Assembly: GCF_014253065.1 (NCBI RefSeq)
Contig: NZ_JACLZK010000002.1
Span: 558,001-622,000, forward strand
Direction of reading: 5' to 3'
From: Campylobacter massiliensis
GTDB taxonomy: Bacteria; Campylobacterota; Campylobacteria; Campylobacterales; Campylobacteraceae
Length of the DNA: 64,000 nucleotides
The notes under the pieces were generated by a model. The model was not told the origin of the DNA. It saw only the letters and a program-made list of their open reading frames with translations, and did not search any database. Made by a program: the position numbers and the translations under genes. Of the stretch, positions 29,470 through 38,228 are shown one piece after another (within the stretch, counting starts at the first letter, position 1; each line of letters begins with the position of its first letter).

Positions 29470-30810
29470 ATGGCAAAAATCAAAACGGTATTTGAGTGTC
29501 AAGCCTGCGGTAATCAGCAGAGCAAATGGGTCGGTAAATGCCCTCAGTGCGGGGCTTGGGATAGCTTTCTAGAGCTAAACGCGCAGCAGATCGAAACGCT
29601 AAAAGAGATCTCCAAAAGCTCTGCAAAACCAAGCCTGGCAAAACAAATCAGCGAGATCGAAATAGAAAAAATCACGCGTATCAGCACGCAAAATAGCGAA
29701 CTGGACCTGGTTCTTGGCGGCGGCGTCGTGGAGGGCTCGCTAGTGCTGATCGGCGGAAGCCCCGGCATCGGCAAAAGTACCTTGCTACTAAAAATCGCGT
29801 CAAATTTTGCCGCTCAAGGCAAAAAAACGCTATACGTAAGCGGCGAAGAGAGCGCAAGCCAGATCAAAATGCGAGCCCAGCGACTAGACGCGGTCAAAGA
29901 CGGGCTGTTTTTGCTCACGGAAATTTTACTCGAAAATATCCTCGCCGAAGTGCGCAAAAACGAGTATAAAATCCTCGTCATCGACTCCATACAGACCCTT
30001 TACAGCGAAAAAATCGCCTCCGCGCCGGGCTCCGTGTCACAGGTGCGCGAGATCACCTTCGAACTCATGCGCCTAGCCAAAAACGAAAATATCTGCGTCT
30101 TTATCATCGGCCATATCACCAAAGACGGCTCGATCGCGGGGCCGCGTATCTTGGAGCATATGGTGGACGTGGTGCTGTATTTCGAGGGCGACTCCAGCCG
30201 CGAGCTGCGCATGCTACGAGGTTTTAAAAACCGCTTCGGCTCTACTAGCGAAGTGGGGATTTTCGAGATGAGCGAAAACGGGTTAATCAGCGCCAACGAC
30301 GTCGCGGGCAAATTTTTCACGCGAGGTAAGGCCACTAGCGGCTCGGCGATCACTATCACGATGGAGGGTTCGCGCGCGCTTAGCGTCGAGATACAAGCGC
30401 TCGTGTGCGAGAGCGCGTATCCTAAGCGCAGCTCCACGGGCTTTGACAAAAACCGCCTGGATATGCTGCTAGCGCTGCTTGAGCGCAAACTAGAGATCCC
30501 GCTGGGTCACTACGATGTTTTCATCAACGTGAGCGGCGGCGTCAAGATCGGCGAAACGGCGGCCGATCTAGCCGTAGTCGCGGCGATCATTTCCAGCTTT
30601 AAAAACCGTCCGATCAGCAAAGAGAGCGTATTTATGGGCGAGCTTAGCCTAAACGGCGAGATTCGCGAGATATTTAACCTCGATCAGCGCCTAAAAGAGG
30701 CCAAAACGCAGAAATTTAAAAACGCGATCGTGCCGTCTAAGCCGCTTGACGCGCAGGGGCTAAAATGCTTCGTCGCAGGCGACATCACGCAGGTTTTGGA
30801 GTGGATGTGA
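29470..30810 (+). CDS. radA: DNA repair/recombination protein RadA
   Basis: 446 residues. A C4 zinc finger (CQACGNQQSKWVGKCPQCGAW) at 10-30, Walker A GGSPGIGKSTLLLK near 95, the KNRFGST motif near 255 that is specific to RadA/Sms, and a C-terminal Lon-protease-like domain. RadA processes recombination intermediates and supports natural transformation. Start ATG with GGAAAAAT upstream. Confidence 0.95.
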   Translation: MAKIKTVFECQACGNQQSKWVGKCPQCGAWDSFLELNAQQIETLKEISKSSAKPSLAKQISEIEIEKITRISTQNSELDLVLGGGVVEGSLVLIGGSPGIGKSTLLLKIASNFAAQGKKTLYVSGEESASQIKMRAQRLDAVKDGLFLLTEILLENILAEVRKNEYKILVIDSIQTLYSEKIASAPGSVSQVREITFELMRLAKNENICVFIIGHITKDGSIAGPRILEHMVDVVLYFEGDSSRELRMLRGFKNRFGSTSEVGIFEMSENGLISANDVAGKFFTRGKATSGSAITITMEGSRALSVEIQALVCESAYPKRSSTGFDKNRLDMLLALLERKLEIPLGHYDVFINVSGGVKIGETAADLAVVAAIISSFKNRPISKESVFMGELSLNGEIREIFNLDQRLKEAKTQKFKNAIVPSKPLDAQGLKCFVAGDITQVLEWM

Positions 30811-30841
30811 AATTTAGCCGTAAAAACGCAAAAGGAAAAAT

Positions 30842-31096
30842 ATGGAAAATCTAAAATGGAAACTCTCAAAATCGCTAAAAACAGCGATGAGACAAAAGGA
30901 TATCGATACTTTTACGCTAGCTAAAATCGCCGAGGAGACCTACGCAAAGGCTCATGCGAATAATGATTTGGACGTGAGACAAGAGGTTTTTAAAGTTATC
31001 GACGAATACGCGAGCGAGGTAAATTTAGAAATCTTAGACCTCGTTTGTAAAATTTTAGGCTCTAGCATTAAATTCGGCGAAAGCGGAGATTTTTAA
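30842..31096 (+). CDS. Small conserved-looking protein, function unknown
   Basis: 84 residues, mainly helical and mixed charge (KWKLSKSLKTAMRQKDIDTF, NNDLDVRQEVFKVIDEYAS). A good ribosome-binding site AAAAGGAAAAAT and a gap of 31 bases after radA suggest co-transcription. No signal peptide, membrane segment or known motif. I do not recognise the family. Confidence 0.65.
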   Translation: MENLKWKLSKSLKTAMRQKDIDTFTLAKIAEETYAKAHANNDLDVRQEVFKVIDEYASEVNLEILDLVCKILGSSIKFGESGDF

Positions 31097-31462
31097 ATTC
31101 ACCGCCACTTTAAATTTGCTTCAAAAATTTAAGCCGATACAAAAGCCTAAAACGCTTAAATTTACGGTAAAATCAAAACCAAAATAAACGCAAAAACGGC
31201 AAAGCTAGAGACGGTTAAATTTTATGCATACTTGGGCAAAAATATAAATACGGGCGGCAAATTTTACATATCTAGCCGGCTAAAAAAGGCGACAATCGCC
31301 TTTGCGCAATAAAGCTCGGCAAAAGGAGCCGTTTTTAGCGGTTTGCAACGGTCGCAGCCCAAAAGAGCAAAGCGGCGGAAATTTACAAAAAAATAAATTG
31401 CGCCGTAAAATCCGGCTAACTGCAGCCGCAAAATGCCGTAAAAAGTAAAAACTAGGAACAAA
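31097..31462. other. Intergenic region with an isolated minus-strand terminator and several hairpins
   Basis: About 365 bases with no convincing gene. A 65-codon minus-strand frame lies here, but it has no homologous look and the terminator at 31281-31303 lies within its end. Other foldable segments on the minus strand include CGGCT-AACTGC-AGCCG near 31416. Confidence 0.4.
31281..31303 (-). terminator. Strong rho-independent terminator pointing left, no gene before it
   Basis: On the minus strand AAAGGCGA-TTG-TCGCCTTT, an uninterrupted 8-base stem with a 3-base loop, is followed by TTT and A. No minus-strand gene precedes it within 2 kb, because both neighbours (30842 and 31463) are on the plus strand. 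Confidence 0.6.
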
Positions 31463-32413
31463 ATGTTTGGTTATATTAGGCTTATTTTAGCGTATTTCGT
31501 GCTGCTCTCGCACATAGGAGTCGGGCTAGCGGGCAAAAATATCGGCGTCTTTTCCGTCGTGATTTTTTATATCCTAGCAGGGCTGGTTACATCAAAGGTT
31601 TTTATCAAAATCGCACCGCAAAACGCGCAAATAAGCTACTTTATAAAAGATAGATTTCTGCGCGTTTATCCCGCGTTTTTCTTTGCGTTTGCGCTAACGG
31701 TACTGTTTTTTTGCGCGACGTCGTATCTACAGCCGCATTTTAACGCAAAAAATTTGCTCCTAAATGCGCTTATCGCGCCTCTAAATTACTTTTTTTGGCT
31801 TGATGTTTCCGTCATAGACGCGCCCGTGGGGCTAAATTTCATCATACCTCCGGCTTGGTCGCTAGGAGCCGAGCTTCAGGCCTACGCCTTGCTCGTGCTA
31901 GCGATCAAATTTAGACGGCTAGGCTACGCGCTAGCTACCGGCTCGCTAGGCGTTTACGCGGCGGCGAATTTGGGCTTTATAAATGCCGATATCTACGGAT
32001 ATAGGCTCGTTTGCGGCGTATTTTTTATGTTTTATACGGGATTTTTGATCTATCAAAAAGAGTTTGGCAAGCTCGCCGTTTTTTACGCGGCCGTAGCGGC
32101 GCTAGCTGGCTATCTTTTTTACTCGCGCGAATTTAGCGCCTTTGGGATAGAAACGGCAACCGGCTATCTAGTCGGAGCCGCAGCCGTACTAGCGCATGAG
32201 AGATTTAAATTTAAGCTTAAATTTAACGAGATCGCGGGCTCGCTTTCATATGCGATTTTTATCAGCCATTTTCTTTTTATTTGGCTTGGCCAACTTTTAC
32301 TAGGAGCCGTAAATTTGTTTTTTATCACGATTGGTTCGGTTGTATTTGGGTTTATAAATTTCTATTTTATAGAGAGAAAAATAAACAAAATAAGATTTAA
32401 AAAGCACCCGTAA
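31463..32413 (+). CDS. Membrane O-acyltransferase, acyltransferase 3 family
   Basis: 316 residues with about nine to ten membrane helices. The N-terminal motif LAYFVLLSHIG holds the catalytic His, and KDRFLRVYPAFFF is the R-x-x-R-x-x-P segment of the family. These enzymes acetylate sugars of LPS, capsule or peptidoglycan. It lies close to the S-layer and O-polysaccharide genes, so a surface glycan is a plausible substrate. Start ATG after AGGAAC. Confidence 0.85.
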   Translation: MFGYIRLILAYFVLLSHIGVGLAGKNIGVFSVVIFYILAGLVTSKVFIKIAPQNAQISYFIKDRFLRVYPAFFFAFALTVLFFCATSYLQPHFNAKNLLLNALIAPLNYFFWLDVSVIDAPVGLNFIIPPAWSLGAELQAYALLVLAIKFRRLGYALATGSLGVYAAANLGFINADIYGYRLVCGVFFMFYTGFLIYQKEFGKLAVFYAAVAALAGYLFYSREFSAFGIETATGYLVGAAAVLAHERFKFKLKFNEIAGSLSYAIFISHFLFIWLGQLLLGAVNLFFITIGSVVFGFINFYFIERKINKIRFKKHP

Positions 32414-32989
32414 ATTTAAGCTCGACCATCTACTTCTTGGCAAGTCTAAGGGCGTTAAATATAACTCGCAAATACAACCTGGCTCGATACGACCCACTAA
32501 AGCCAATACTCAAACATGACACAAAAGGATGCAAGACTCCGCAATTATATCCAAAACAAAACATATGTACTTTGATATACAACAAAACAACTAACAAGCT
32601 CTTATACGAAAAAGCATAAAAACACAAGCAGTCACCAACATCAAAACAAGTCGAGCACAATTAGCTACATAATAAGCGGTGGATAAAAATAAATTTAAAA
32701 GTAAAAATATAACAAAATTATTGACCTCCTCTTATGTTACTTTTTATTAGTTATTTTTTATCTTGTTAAGCAATTTTATTTAATGTCAAATTTGACTTTA
32801 TAACGACGAGGTCGGTAGCTTTTAGATTTGCGAAAATTATATCAACGAATAATTCAAATATGTTTATAAAATCAGCTTTTTGAGACGATAAAACAATAGC
32901 CATCAAAAGATTGTTTTGCTTATGGCGATAAAAAATGTAAATATTTTAATCATGGTATAAAAAAGAATCATTAATTTCATCTCCATGAG
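32414..32989. other. AT-rich intergenic region, no confident gene
   Basis: About 575 bases of low-GC sequence. Frames of 60-76 codons exist on both strands near 32430-32660, but none has a ribosome-binding site or recognisable motif. The composition shift compared with 31463-32413 is sharp. It may be remnant sequence of an element I cannot identify. Confidence 0.4.
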
Positions 32990-33020
32990 CAAAAAAATAA
33001 TGCGAGTAAATTTTACCCGC
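32990..33020 (-). terminator. Terminator of the small gene at 33029
   Basis: On the minus strand GCGGGTAAA and TTTACTCGC form a 9-base stem with one G-U pair, followed by ATTATTTTTTTG. It begins nine bases after the stop codon. Confidence 0.75.
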
Positions 33021-33028
33021 ACAGTCTG

Positions 33029-33562
33029 CTATAAATCACCTGATAAAAGACTTGACAATAAACTATTTTGTAAATTACTTATCGTAGAAAAATCTTTTTT
33101 AATAAAAGCTCTCTGATATTGGTCGTTAAATTTTTTTATATCACCAAAAGCCTTTTCTCTTAGATTTTCTTTAAAATCATTAAACTCATTATTTAATCTC
33201 AACCGTTCCATAAAATCATATTTGCCACTTGCAAGCTTTTCTTTTAGCTTTTTGCGTTCGATTTCTATCTCTTCATTTATTTTGTCAAGCGTAATCTTCT
33301 GATTATAGTTCGTAACTGAAGTCATAGTATATATATTTGGGCGATCTTGTATATCAAGTTTATATTTTGCAGCCTCATACCGATCGCGTAATTTTTTTTG
33401 CGTATCATAAAATTTATCAAAAGCTTCTTGTCTAGACTCTGTATCTTTTTCTTCGTAATTTTCTAGTTTTTTTACGTAGCTCTGAAAAATTCTATCGTAG
33501 CCTTTTGAAAAAGCCCTGCCTAAGGCAAGCTGTTGTGAATGTATGTCATTTTTTACTTGCAT
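33029..33562 (-). CDS. Helical, coiled-coil protein of unknown function next to the S-layer gene
   Basis: 177 residues, no signal peptide or membrane segment. Charged heptad-rich helices dominate (VKKLENYEEKDTESRQEAF, LDKINEEIEIERKKLKEKLA) and the protein ends in a Ser/Leu-rich tail (NLQNSLLSSLLSGDL). Strong ribosome-binding site AAAGGAGATAAAAT. It is separated from the S-layer gene by a terminator and has one of its own, so it is expressed independently. It lacks the glycine-rich repeats of type I substrates. I do not recognise the family. Confidence 0.7.
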   Translation of the reverse strand: MQVKNDIHSQQLALGRAFSKGYDRIFQSYVKKLENYEEKDTESRQEAFDKFYDTQKKLRDRYEAAKYKLDIQDRPNIYTMTSVTNYNQKITLDKINEEIEIERKKLKEKLASGKYDFMERLRLNNEFNDFKENLREKAFGDIKKFNDQYQRAFIKKDFSTISNLQNSLLSSLLSGDL

Positions 33563-33630
33563 ATTTTATCTCCTTTATAATATATAAGAATAAAACAGCA
33601 ATAAATGTTCCAGTTTTAATAAGTAGAAAT

Positions 33631-33662
33631 AAAAAAGGGTCTCTTGTTATAAAGAGACCCTT
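33631..33662 (-). terminator. S-layer gene terminator
   Basis: On the minus strand a perfect 11-base stem AAGGGTCTCTT / AAGAGACCCTT with a 6-base loop runs into TTTTTT. It starts 29 bases after the S-layer stop codon, so the S-layer message is monocistronic. Confidence 0.92.
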
Positions 33663-33690
33663 GAAATAGCTATTGCAAAAATACGAGGTA

Positions 33691-36600
33691 TTATGCAAGA
33701 ACTATAGTATCAGCACCAGCTGCACCACCTAAGGCTTGAACGCCGGTAGTACCTGCTAGCTGTACAACGGTATCCACAGCACCGTCTTGGAACAAGAACG
33801 TGCTATCTGCAGTACCGTCACCGTCCTGATCGTAAGCAAAAGCAACCGTCTTAGTAGTACCATTCAACTCTTTAGCAAAATAATCTAATACATCGTTAAG
33901 ATTCTTAGAATTTACCACCGTAGCTTGAGTATGAGCGGCATCGCTATAGAATGTAGCTACACCATTTGTAATTCCATAAGCTTGGATGGCTTTACCCTGA
34001 CCTGAGGCAATATCTTGAGCGCCAGCAGCTTTGTTATCAGCTACTAAAGTGCTTGAAAGCTCAAGCTTATCGCTACCGGCGGCAGCTGTAGAGAAACCAT
34101 ATATAACATCATGAGATCCTTTAACTGACTCTCCATCAGCTATTTTGATAGTATCTGTTGCTCCGTCGTCTTTTACTTTGCCACCCTCATAAATATTGTT
34201 TGTAGCAAATACGTCAGCACCTTTACCGCCTTCAAACACGTCAGCGCCTTTGGTACCTACCGCAGCATCGTTTCCATTTCCGCCATTAAACGTAAGCTTA
34301 GTAACATCAGGGGCGGTTATAACTACGTCGTTTCCATCTCCGCCATTAACTTTTGCATGGTGAGCGCCTTTTGCTATCCAGAAGTTATCCTTGTCATTGC
34401 CAGTTCCCTTTTTAAGCTTCTCTTCATCCGTAGCACCAGTACCGTCAACAGTATAATCCCATGTATCGTTATTTAGATTATAGTTTTCTGCAAATCTACC
34501 ATTTAAAGTAGTAGCACTACCTTGGATTTGGCCACCCTGCCACTGAACTTTTAGAGTAGATCCCTCTCCAGAAGCTATAACCTGGTTTACATAATTATTT
34601 GTACCATCTGTAGCTTGAGCTAGAGTAATATCAGTATTCTCAGCTACATCTCCTTTTACGGCAATCTGAACGTTAGCTACACCAGCTAATTTAGTAACTG
34701 TAGTAGCCGCGTTTACTGTATTTATAGATGTACCGAAGTTATCTTTATAAGAATCATAACCTCTACCAAATGCAACAGTATCGTTACCATCTCTAGCAGT
34801 TACAGCATCGTCGCCATCGCCTACGTCTATAACGTTGTCACCCCTGTGTGCGTAAACTTTATCATTTGCGCTTCCAGTAGTAATAAAATCAGACTGAGCA
34901 GAACCGGTAATCTCATTTTTGCCGTCACCAGCTGCTATCTTAATGCCTTTACCAGCTGAACCTAAGGCGTTAAATTTACTACCGCCATCACTAATCTTAA
35001 CTGTAGCACCGTCACCCAATCCTACGACGCGTGCAATAAATTCACCCATTACATTTGAAGCATCAACAAGACTTATACTGTTATTTAGGTCATTTGCAGT
35101 TACAGTATTGAGATTAAGATCTCTTTTTGCGTTTAGAGTCAAGGTCTCCAGATTTTTGCCTGCGATATTTTTAATCTCTGTAGTAACAGTTGCAGCATCC
35201 TTTTTTATTCTCTCATCATTTACATTAACGGTGATATTTTTAGTACCGTCGACAGTGATTTGCTCTACAGTGTAGCTCTTAGCACCTTTGTCAATATCAT
35301 CAAGTTTTGAGTCGATATTAACATTTACGCTCTCAGCTTTATTGTCTAAAAGTTTTACTCCATTAAAGTGCTGATCGGTTTCTTCATCAACGTAAGGCTC
35401 TGCAGGATTCGCACTTGGTCCTTTTTGATCAACCTTGTCAAGGTCACCTTTAAAGTTAAGCTCAGTTATGTTTGTAGAGCTCTTGACTGTAATAACTTTA
35501 GTGGCATCTACTGTTTTACCCATACCTTTGACACCATATCCCAAACTACTTACTTTGTCAGTTTGAGCAACAGCCTCTTGAGACATGACAACTAGTTTGC
35601 TTACATCTTTACTTACAATATCAAGAGTGACATTTTTGCTAGCAGCGATATGGATGCCTTCTATACCAGCTAGATTAAGAGCGCCATCTTTACTAAAGAT
35701 AGCTCTGACAGTATCATTATCTCCGCCGGCATCGGTTATCTTATCTTTACCATCAAGACCATCAAGCTCTGCAAATGTCAAGACATCATTACCTGTTCCA
35801 AGTTTAATATCTTGACCAGGATTTGTATCTTGATCTTTTACTGTTAGTCTTAGATCACTCTTTTGAGCGCTTGCATCCACAGTCTTAGCTACAACTTCGC
35901 CATCAACAGCATAGTATAAATCTTTTGTGCCACCTGTAAGAGTTATCGTTCCAGTGTGATCATTGGCATTTGTAAATTTAACACTATTGCTCTCAGAGTC
36001 GCTATCATTGATTTTTAAGTTTTCAACGCCTTTTGCGCCAATCTCATACTCGAAAGTATTGTCTTTATTGTTTGCATCTACGACTTTAAAGTTTAGAGTA
36101 TCATCTTTGCCTTTAGCGTCTTTTAAATTTGCAACGATTTTTGTATCAAAGTTGCCGTCACTATCAGAATCGCCAACAGCATGCTCTACAACTATCTCGC
36201 CTTCTTTTGCAAATTTTTCAGAAATATCATTAAGAGTAAATGTGCGAGCGGTGCCGATAGTTTCGTTTCGAACTACTACGTTCTTAAGATTTTCATCAAA
36301 TCTGTCAAAATCCATCTCTAGATCACTTTTTTGAGCTCTCATCTCTAGAGTTTCGATATTTGTTATAGTAGCCTTACCTTCAGTTTCATATTCGCCTATT
36401 GAGCCGCCCACCATAACTAATTTATCTTGACCTTCACCGCCATTAATAGAAATTCTATCTTCAACACCATTTCGTAGATAGAAAGTATCGCCCAGTTTGC
36501 TACCGATAATATCGGTATATTGTTTTTTACCAGAATCAAATGGATCAAATGCATTTTTAACAATATCTGATATGTCAAGAGTTAGCTTGCCATTATAGTT

Positions 36601-37902
36601 CGAAGCATCAAGTTTAGTAAAGCCTCTTGTTCCAACCGCTTGGATACCACCATCTTTAACTTCATAAAATTGAGGATTTGCACCAGCGTTTAGCTCAACA
36701 TCAGCTATTTCTAAGCTACCGCTACCTTTTATAGTAAGCTCTCTTAGCTGATTTGCCTCAAATTTATCCATAGAAACATCTTGTTTGGAAACTAAATCTA
36801 ATTGCTCGTATCCTTCAGTATTAGCGTCACTAGTAATTGAAAGAGATTTTGCGTCTACTTTTTCTAAGAACACACTAGATTTGTCTTCAAAACCCGCTAG
36901 AACGCCTTTTTTGTGTTCAAATTTGACATTTATGTCTTTTTTTGCAACATTAGCTAATCTCATACCGTCAAGCTTTTGACCTATGCTCTGAACAGTAAAT
37001 TTATTTGCAGCCTCTTGAGTAACTCTGTCTATATTGACTTTTTCTACATCATTAGAATCGCGCAAATCAAGAGTATTAACAGTTCCAGTTACTTGAATGT
37101 TAATGTTTTGAACATTATTAAGTATAGGCGTTCTTGAACCAGGATCAGCCTCGTCGCCATTTATATGTCCAAATTCAACATTTAATGTATTGTCCGCTCT
37201 TGAAGCATCGCCAGTTAGCCTATCACTACTTTGAAGCGTCATAATCCTATCAGTGCCACCAGGGTTATGCTTCATGCCCGCATTAAATACATTTGCAGTC
37301 AATGTATCTGTATCTGTAGTTAGCTCGGCAGCTGTTCCCGGATTTACAGGAGCAGAATTCCAATCTACTGAACTATCAGTTGAGATATTAACCAAACTAT
37401 CAACAAACGCTTTTGCATCAGTTAAACTAGATGGGTTTGAAGTTACTTTTGTAAGAGCTTCTTTGAAAGGTGCAAGATCTTTAACTTTTAGATCTTTTCC
37501 TTCAACCTTTGTAGCAGTATAGTCAGATAGAGCTACTTTATTGTTAAAATAATCTTGTGCGGCACCTTTATTTGCAGGATCTTGTGCAGCTTTGATAAGC
37601 TCAGAAACTACTAAACCACGTGAGTTACCAGCCTTTAGGGCATCAACCCAAAATTTGATACCCGCAGGATCTTCTACTTGTGTCTTGTTAAGCGTATTTT
37701 TATAGATATGCTTAATAAAAGCTTCGTCGCTAGTCAAAGCAGAACCGAAGTACTCTTGAGCAGCAGTTGTAGCTAGCATCGCATTAGCGCCGGCAGCTAC
37801 GTCTGAAACCGCACTTTGCCAGTATTTATTTCCAGCACCTTCAGATACTCTACCAAAAAGAGTAACGTAAAGCTGAGAAACTTGTGTTTGTGTTAAAGCC
37901 AT
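33691..37902 (-). CDS. S-layer protein with RTX-type calcium-binding repeats, type I secretion substrate
   Basis: 1403 residues, no N-terminal signal peptide and no cysteine that I can see, as typical of Campylobacter S-layer proteins. Residues ~1-170 contain a DUF4214-type module (LYVTLFGRVSEGAGNKYWQSA, DPAGIKFWVDALKAGNSRG). The middle consists of Asp/Asn-rich beta segments of repeated type (KNITVNVNDERIKKD, KNVTLDIVSKDVSKL). Glycine/aspartate repeats of the nonapeptide kind occur near 510-520, 690-720, 1000-1045 and 1160-1230 (GGDGNDVV, GGNGNDAAVGTKGADVFEGG). The last ~50 residues end AGADTIVLA, an uncleaved C-terminal export signal. Calcium would drive folding outside the cell. Strong AAGGAG site six bases before ATG. 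The divergent sapC-D-E-F-like genes are its likely exporter. Confidence 0.93.
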   Translation of the reverse strand: MALTQTQVSQLYVTLFGRVSEGAGNKYWQSAVSDVAAGANAMLATTAAQEYFGSALTSDEAFIKHIYKNTLNKTQVEDPAGIKFWVDALKAGNSRGLVVSELIKAAQDPANKGAAQDYFNNKVALSDYTATKVEGKDLKVKDLAPFKEALTKVTSNPSSLTDAKAFVDSLVNISTDSSVDWNSAPVNPGTAAELTTDTDTLTANVFNAGMKHNPGGTDRIMTLQSSDRLTGDASRADNTLNVEFGHINGDEADPGSRTPILNNVQNINIQVTGTVNTLDLRDSNDVEKVNIDRVTQEAANKFTVQSIGQKLDGMRLANVAKKDINVKFEHKKGVLAGFEDKSSVFLEKVDAKSLSITSDANTEGYEQLDLVSKQDVSMDKFEANQLRELTIKGSGSLEIADVELNAGANPQFYEVKDGGIQAVGTRGFTKLDASNYNGKLTLDISDIVKNAFDPFDSGKKQYTDIIGSKLGDTFYLRNGVEDRISINGGEGQDKLVMVGGSIGEYETEGKATITNIETLEMRAQKSDLEMDFDRFDENLKNVVVRNETIGTARTFTLNDISEKFAKEGEIVVEHAVGDSDSDGNFDTKIVANLKDAKGKDDTLNFKVVDANNKDNTFEYEIGAKGVENLKINDSDSESNSVKFTNANDHTGTITLTGGTKDLYYAVDGEVVAKTVDASAQKSDLRLTVKDQDTNPGQDIKLGTGNDVLTFAELDGLDGKDKITDAGGDNDTVRAIFSKDGALNLAGIEGIHIAASKNVTLDIVSKDVSKLVVMSQEAVAQTDKVSSLGYGVKGMGKTVDATKVITVKSSTNITELNFKGDLDKVDQKGPSANPAEPYVDEETDQHFNGVKLLDNKAESVNVNIDSKLDDIDKGAKSYTVEQITVDGTKNITVNVNDERIKKDAATVTTEIKNIAGKNLETLTLNAKRDLNLNTVTANDLNNSISLVDASNVMGEFIARVVGLGDGATVKISDGGSKFNALGSAGKGIKIAAGDGKNEITGSAQSDFITTGSANDKVYAHRGDNVIDVGDGDDAVTARDGNDTVAFGRGYDSYKDNFGTSINTVNAATTVTKLAGVANVQIAVKGDVAENTDITLAQATDGTNNYVNQVIASGEGSTLKVQWQGGQIQGSATTLNGRFAENYNLNNDTWDYTVDGTGATDEEKLKKGTGNDKDNFWIAKGAHHAKVNGGDGNDVVITAPDVTKLTFNGGNGNDAAVGTKGADVFEGGKGADVFATNNIYEGGKVKDDGATDTIKIADGESVKGSHDVIYGFSTAAAGSDKLELSSTLVADNKAAGAQDIASGQGKAIQAYGITNGVATFYSDAAHTQATVVNSKNLNDVLDYFAKELNGTTKTVAFAYDQDGDGTADSTFLFQDGAVDTVVQLAGTTGVQALGGAAGADTIVLA

Positions 37903-37931
37903 TAAGGACTCCTTAAAATGAAATTTGGTAG

Positions 37932-38035
37932 TTGCAAAGACCTACCATAGTAGAATCAACCGAGATAAGGTAACCGCAGATGAGCCTACTAAGGTCTGCT
38001 CTGTGTCCTACCTACTATCGATAGTACTTTTGCAA
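37932..38035 (-). promoter_or_regulatory. Structured 5' leader of the S-layer mRNA (predicted three-way junction)
   Basis: In the minus-strand transcript, CTTTTGCAA-region bases at 38027-38035 pair with 37932-37939 and close the structure. Inside are a 12-base palindrome hairpin ACTATCGATAGT (38014-38025) and a second stem pairing 37986-37997 (AGACCTTAGTAG) with 37938-37943 plus 37948-37953, with a 4-base bulge. Such leaders can stabilise very abundant messages or expose the ribosome-binding site. The fold is drawn by eye. Confidence 0.55.
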
Positions 38036-38048
38036 ATACTTAAGGGTT

Positions 38049-38054
38049 ATTATA
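38049..38054 (-). promoter_or_regulatory. Extended -10 promoter of the S-layer gene
   Basis: TGTTATAAT on the minus strand is a perfect TATAAT with the TGn extension. Transcription would start near 38041, just before the structured leader, giving a 5' untranslated region of about 139 bases. Confidence 0.7.
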
Positions 38055-38228
38055 ACATAAAAGCTAGGAAATAAGTTTAATTCATTATTAAAAACAGACG
38101 AAATTTACCGAAAATTTGAGAAAATTTTAAAAAAAATTGTTTTACTTTGGCACTTTTTAAATATATTTTAAGTTTATGGGTGATAAGATTGCATCTGGAC
38201 AAAAAATATTTCAAACGAAAGGAAGTCA
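38055..38228. other. Divergent promoter region between S-layer gene and its export operon
   Basis: AT-rich region. A TGGCAC sequence at about 38145 resembles the -24 element of a sigma-54 promoter, but the matching -12 element is absent. No clear -10 box for the export operon could be fixed. GGAAG at 38221 serves as ribosome-binding site for the GTG start at 38229. Confidence 0.4.

Noticed and set aside
31264-31461. 65-codon minus-strand reading frame
   Set aside because: A strong terminator lies within its last codons and there is no family resemblance; a non-coding RNA is more likely if anything is transcribed.
32430-32660. Short frames on both strands suspected to be an insertion-sequence remnant
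   Set aside because: No terminal inverted repeats, no DDE/HUH motif and no consistent frame; cannot be supported.
38140-38165. Possible sigma-54 promoter (TGGCAC) before the export operon
   Set aside because: The -24 element matches but the expected TTGCA-like -12 element at the right distance is missing.
38170-38205. Possible sigma-28 promoter (TTTAAG ... GATAAG)
   Set aside because: The spacing between the two elements is far too short for a flagellar sigma-28 promoter.
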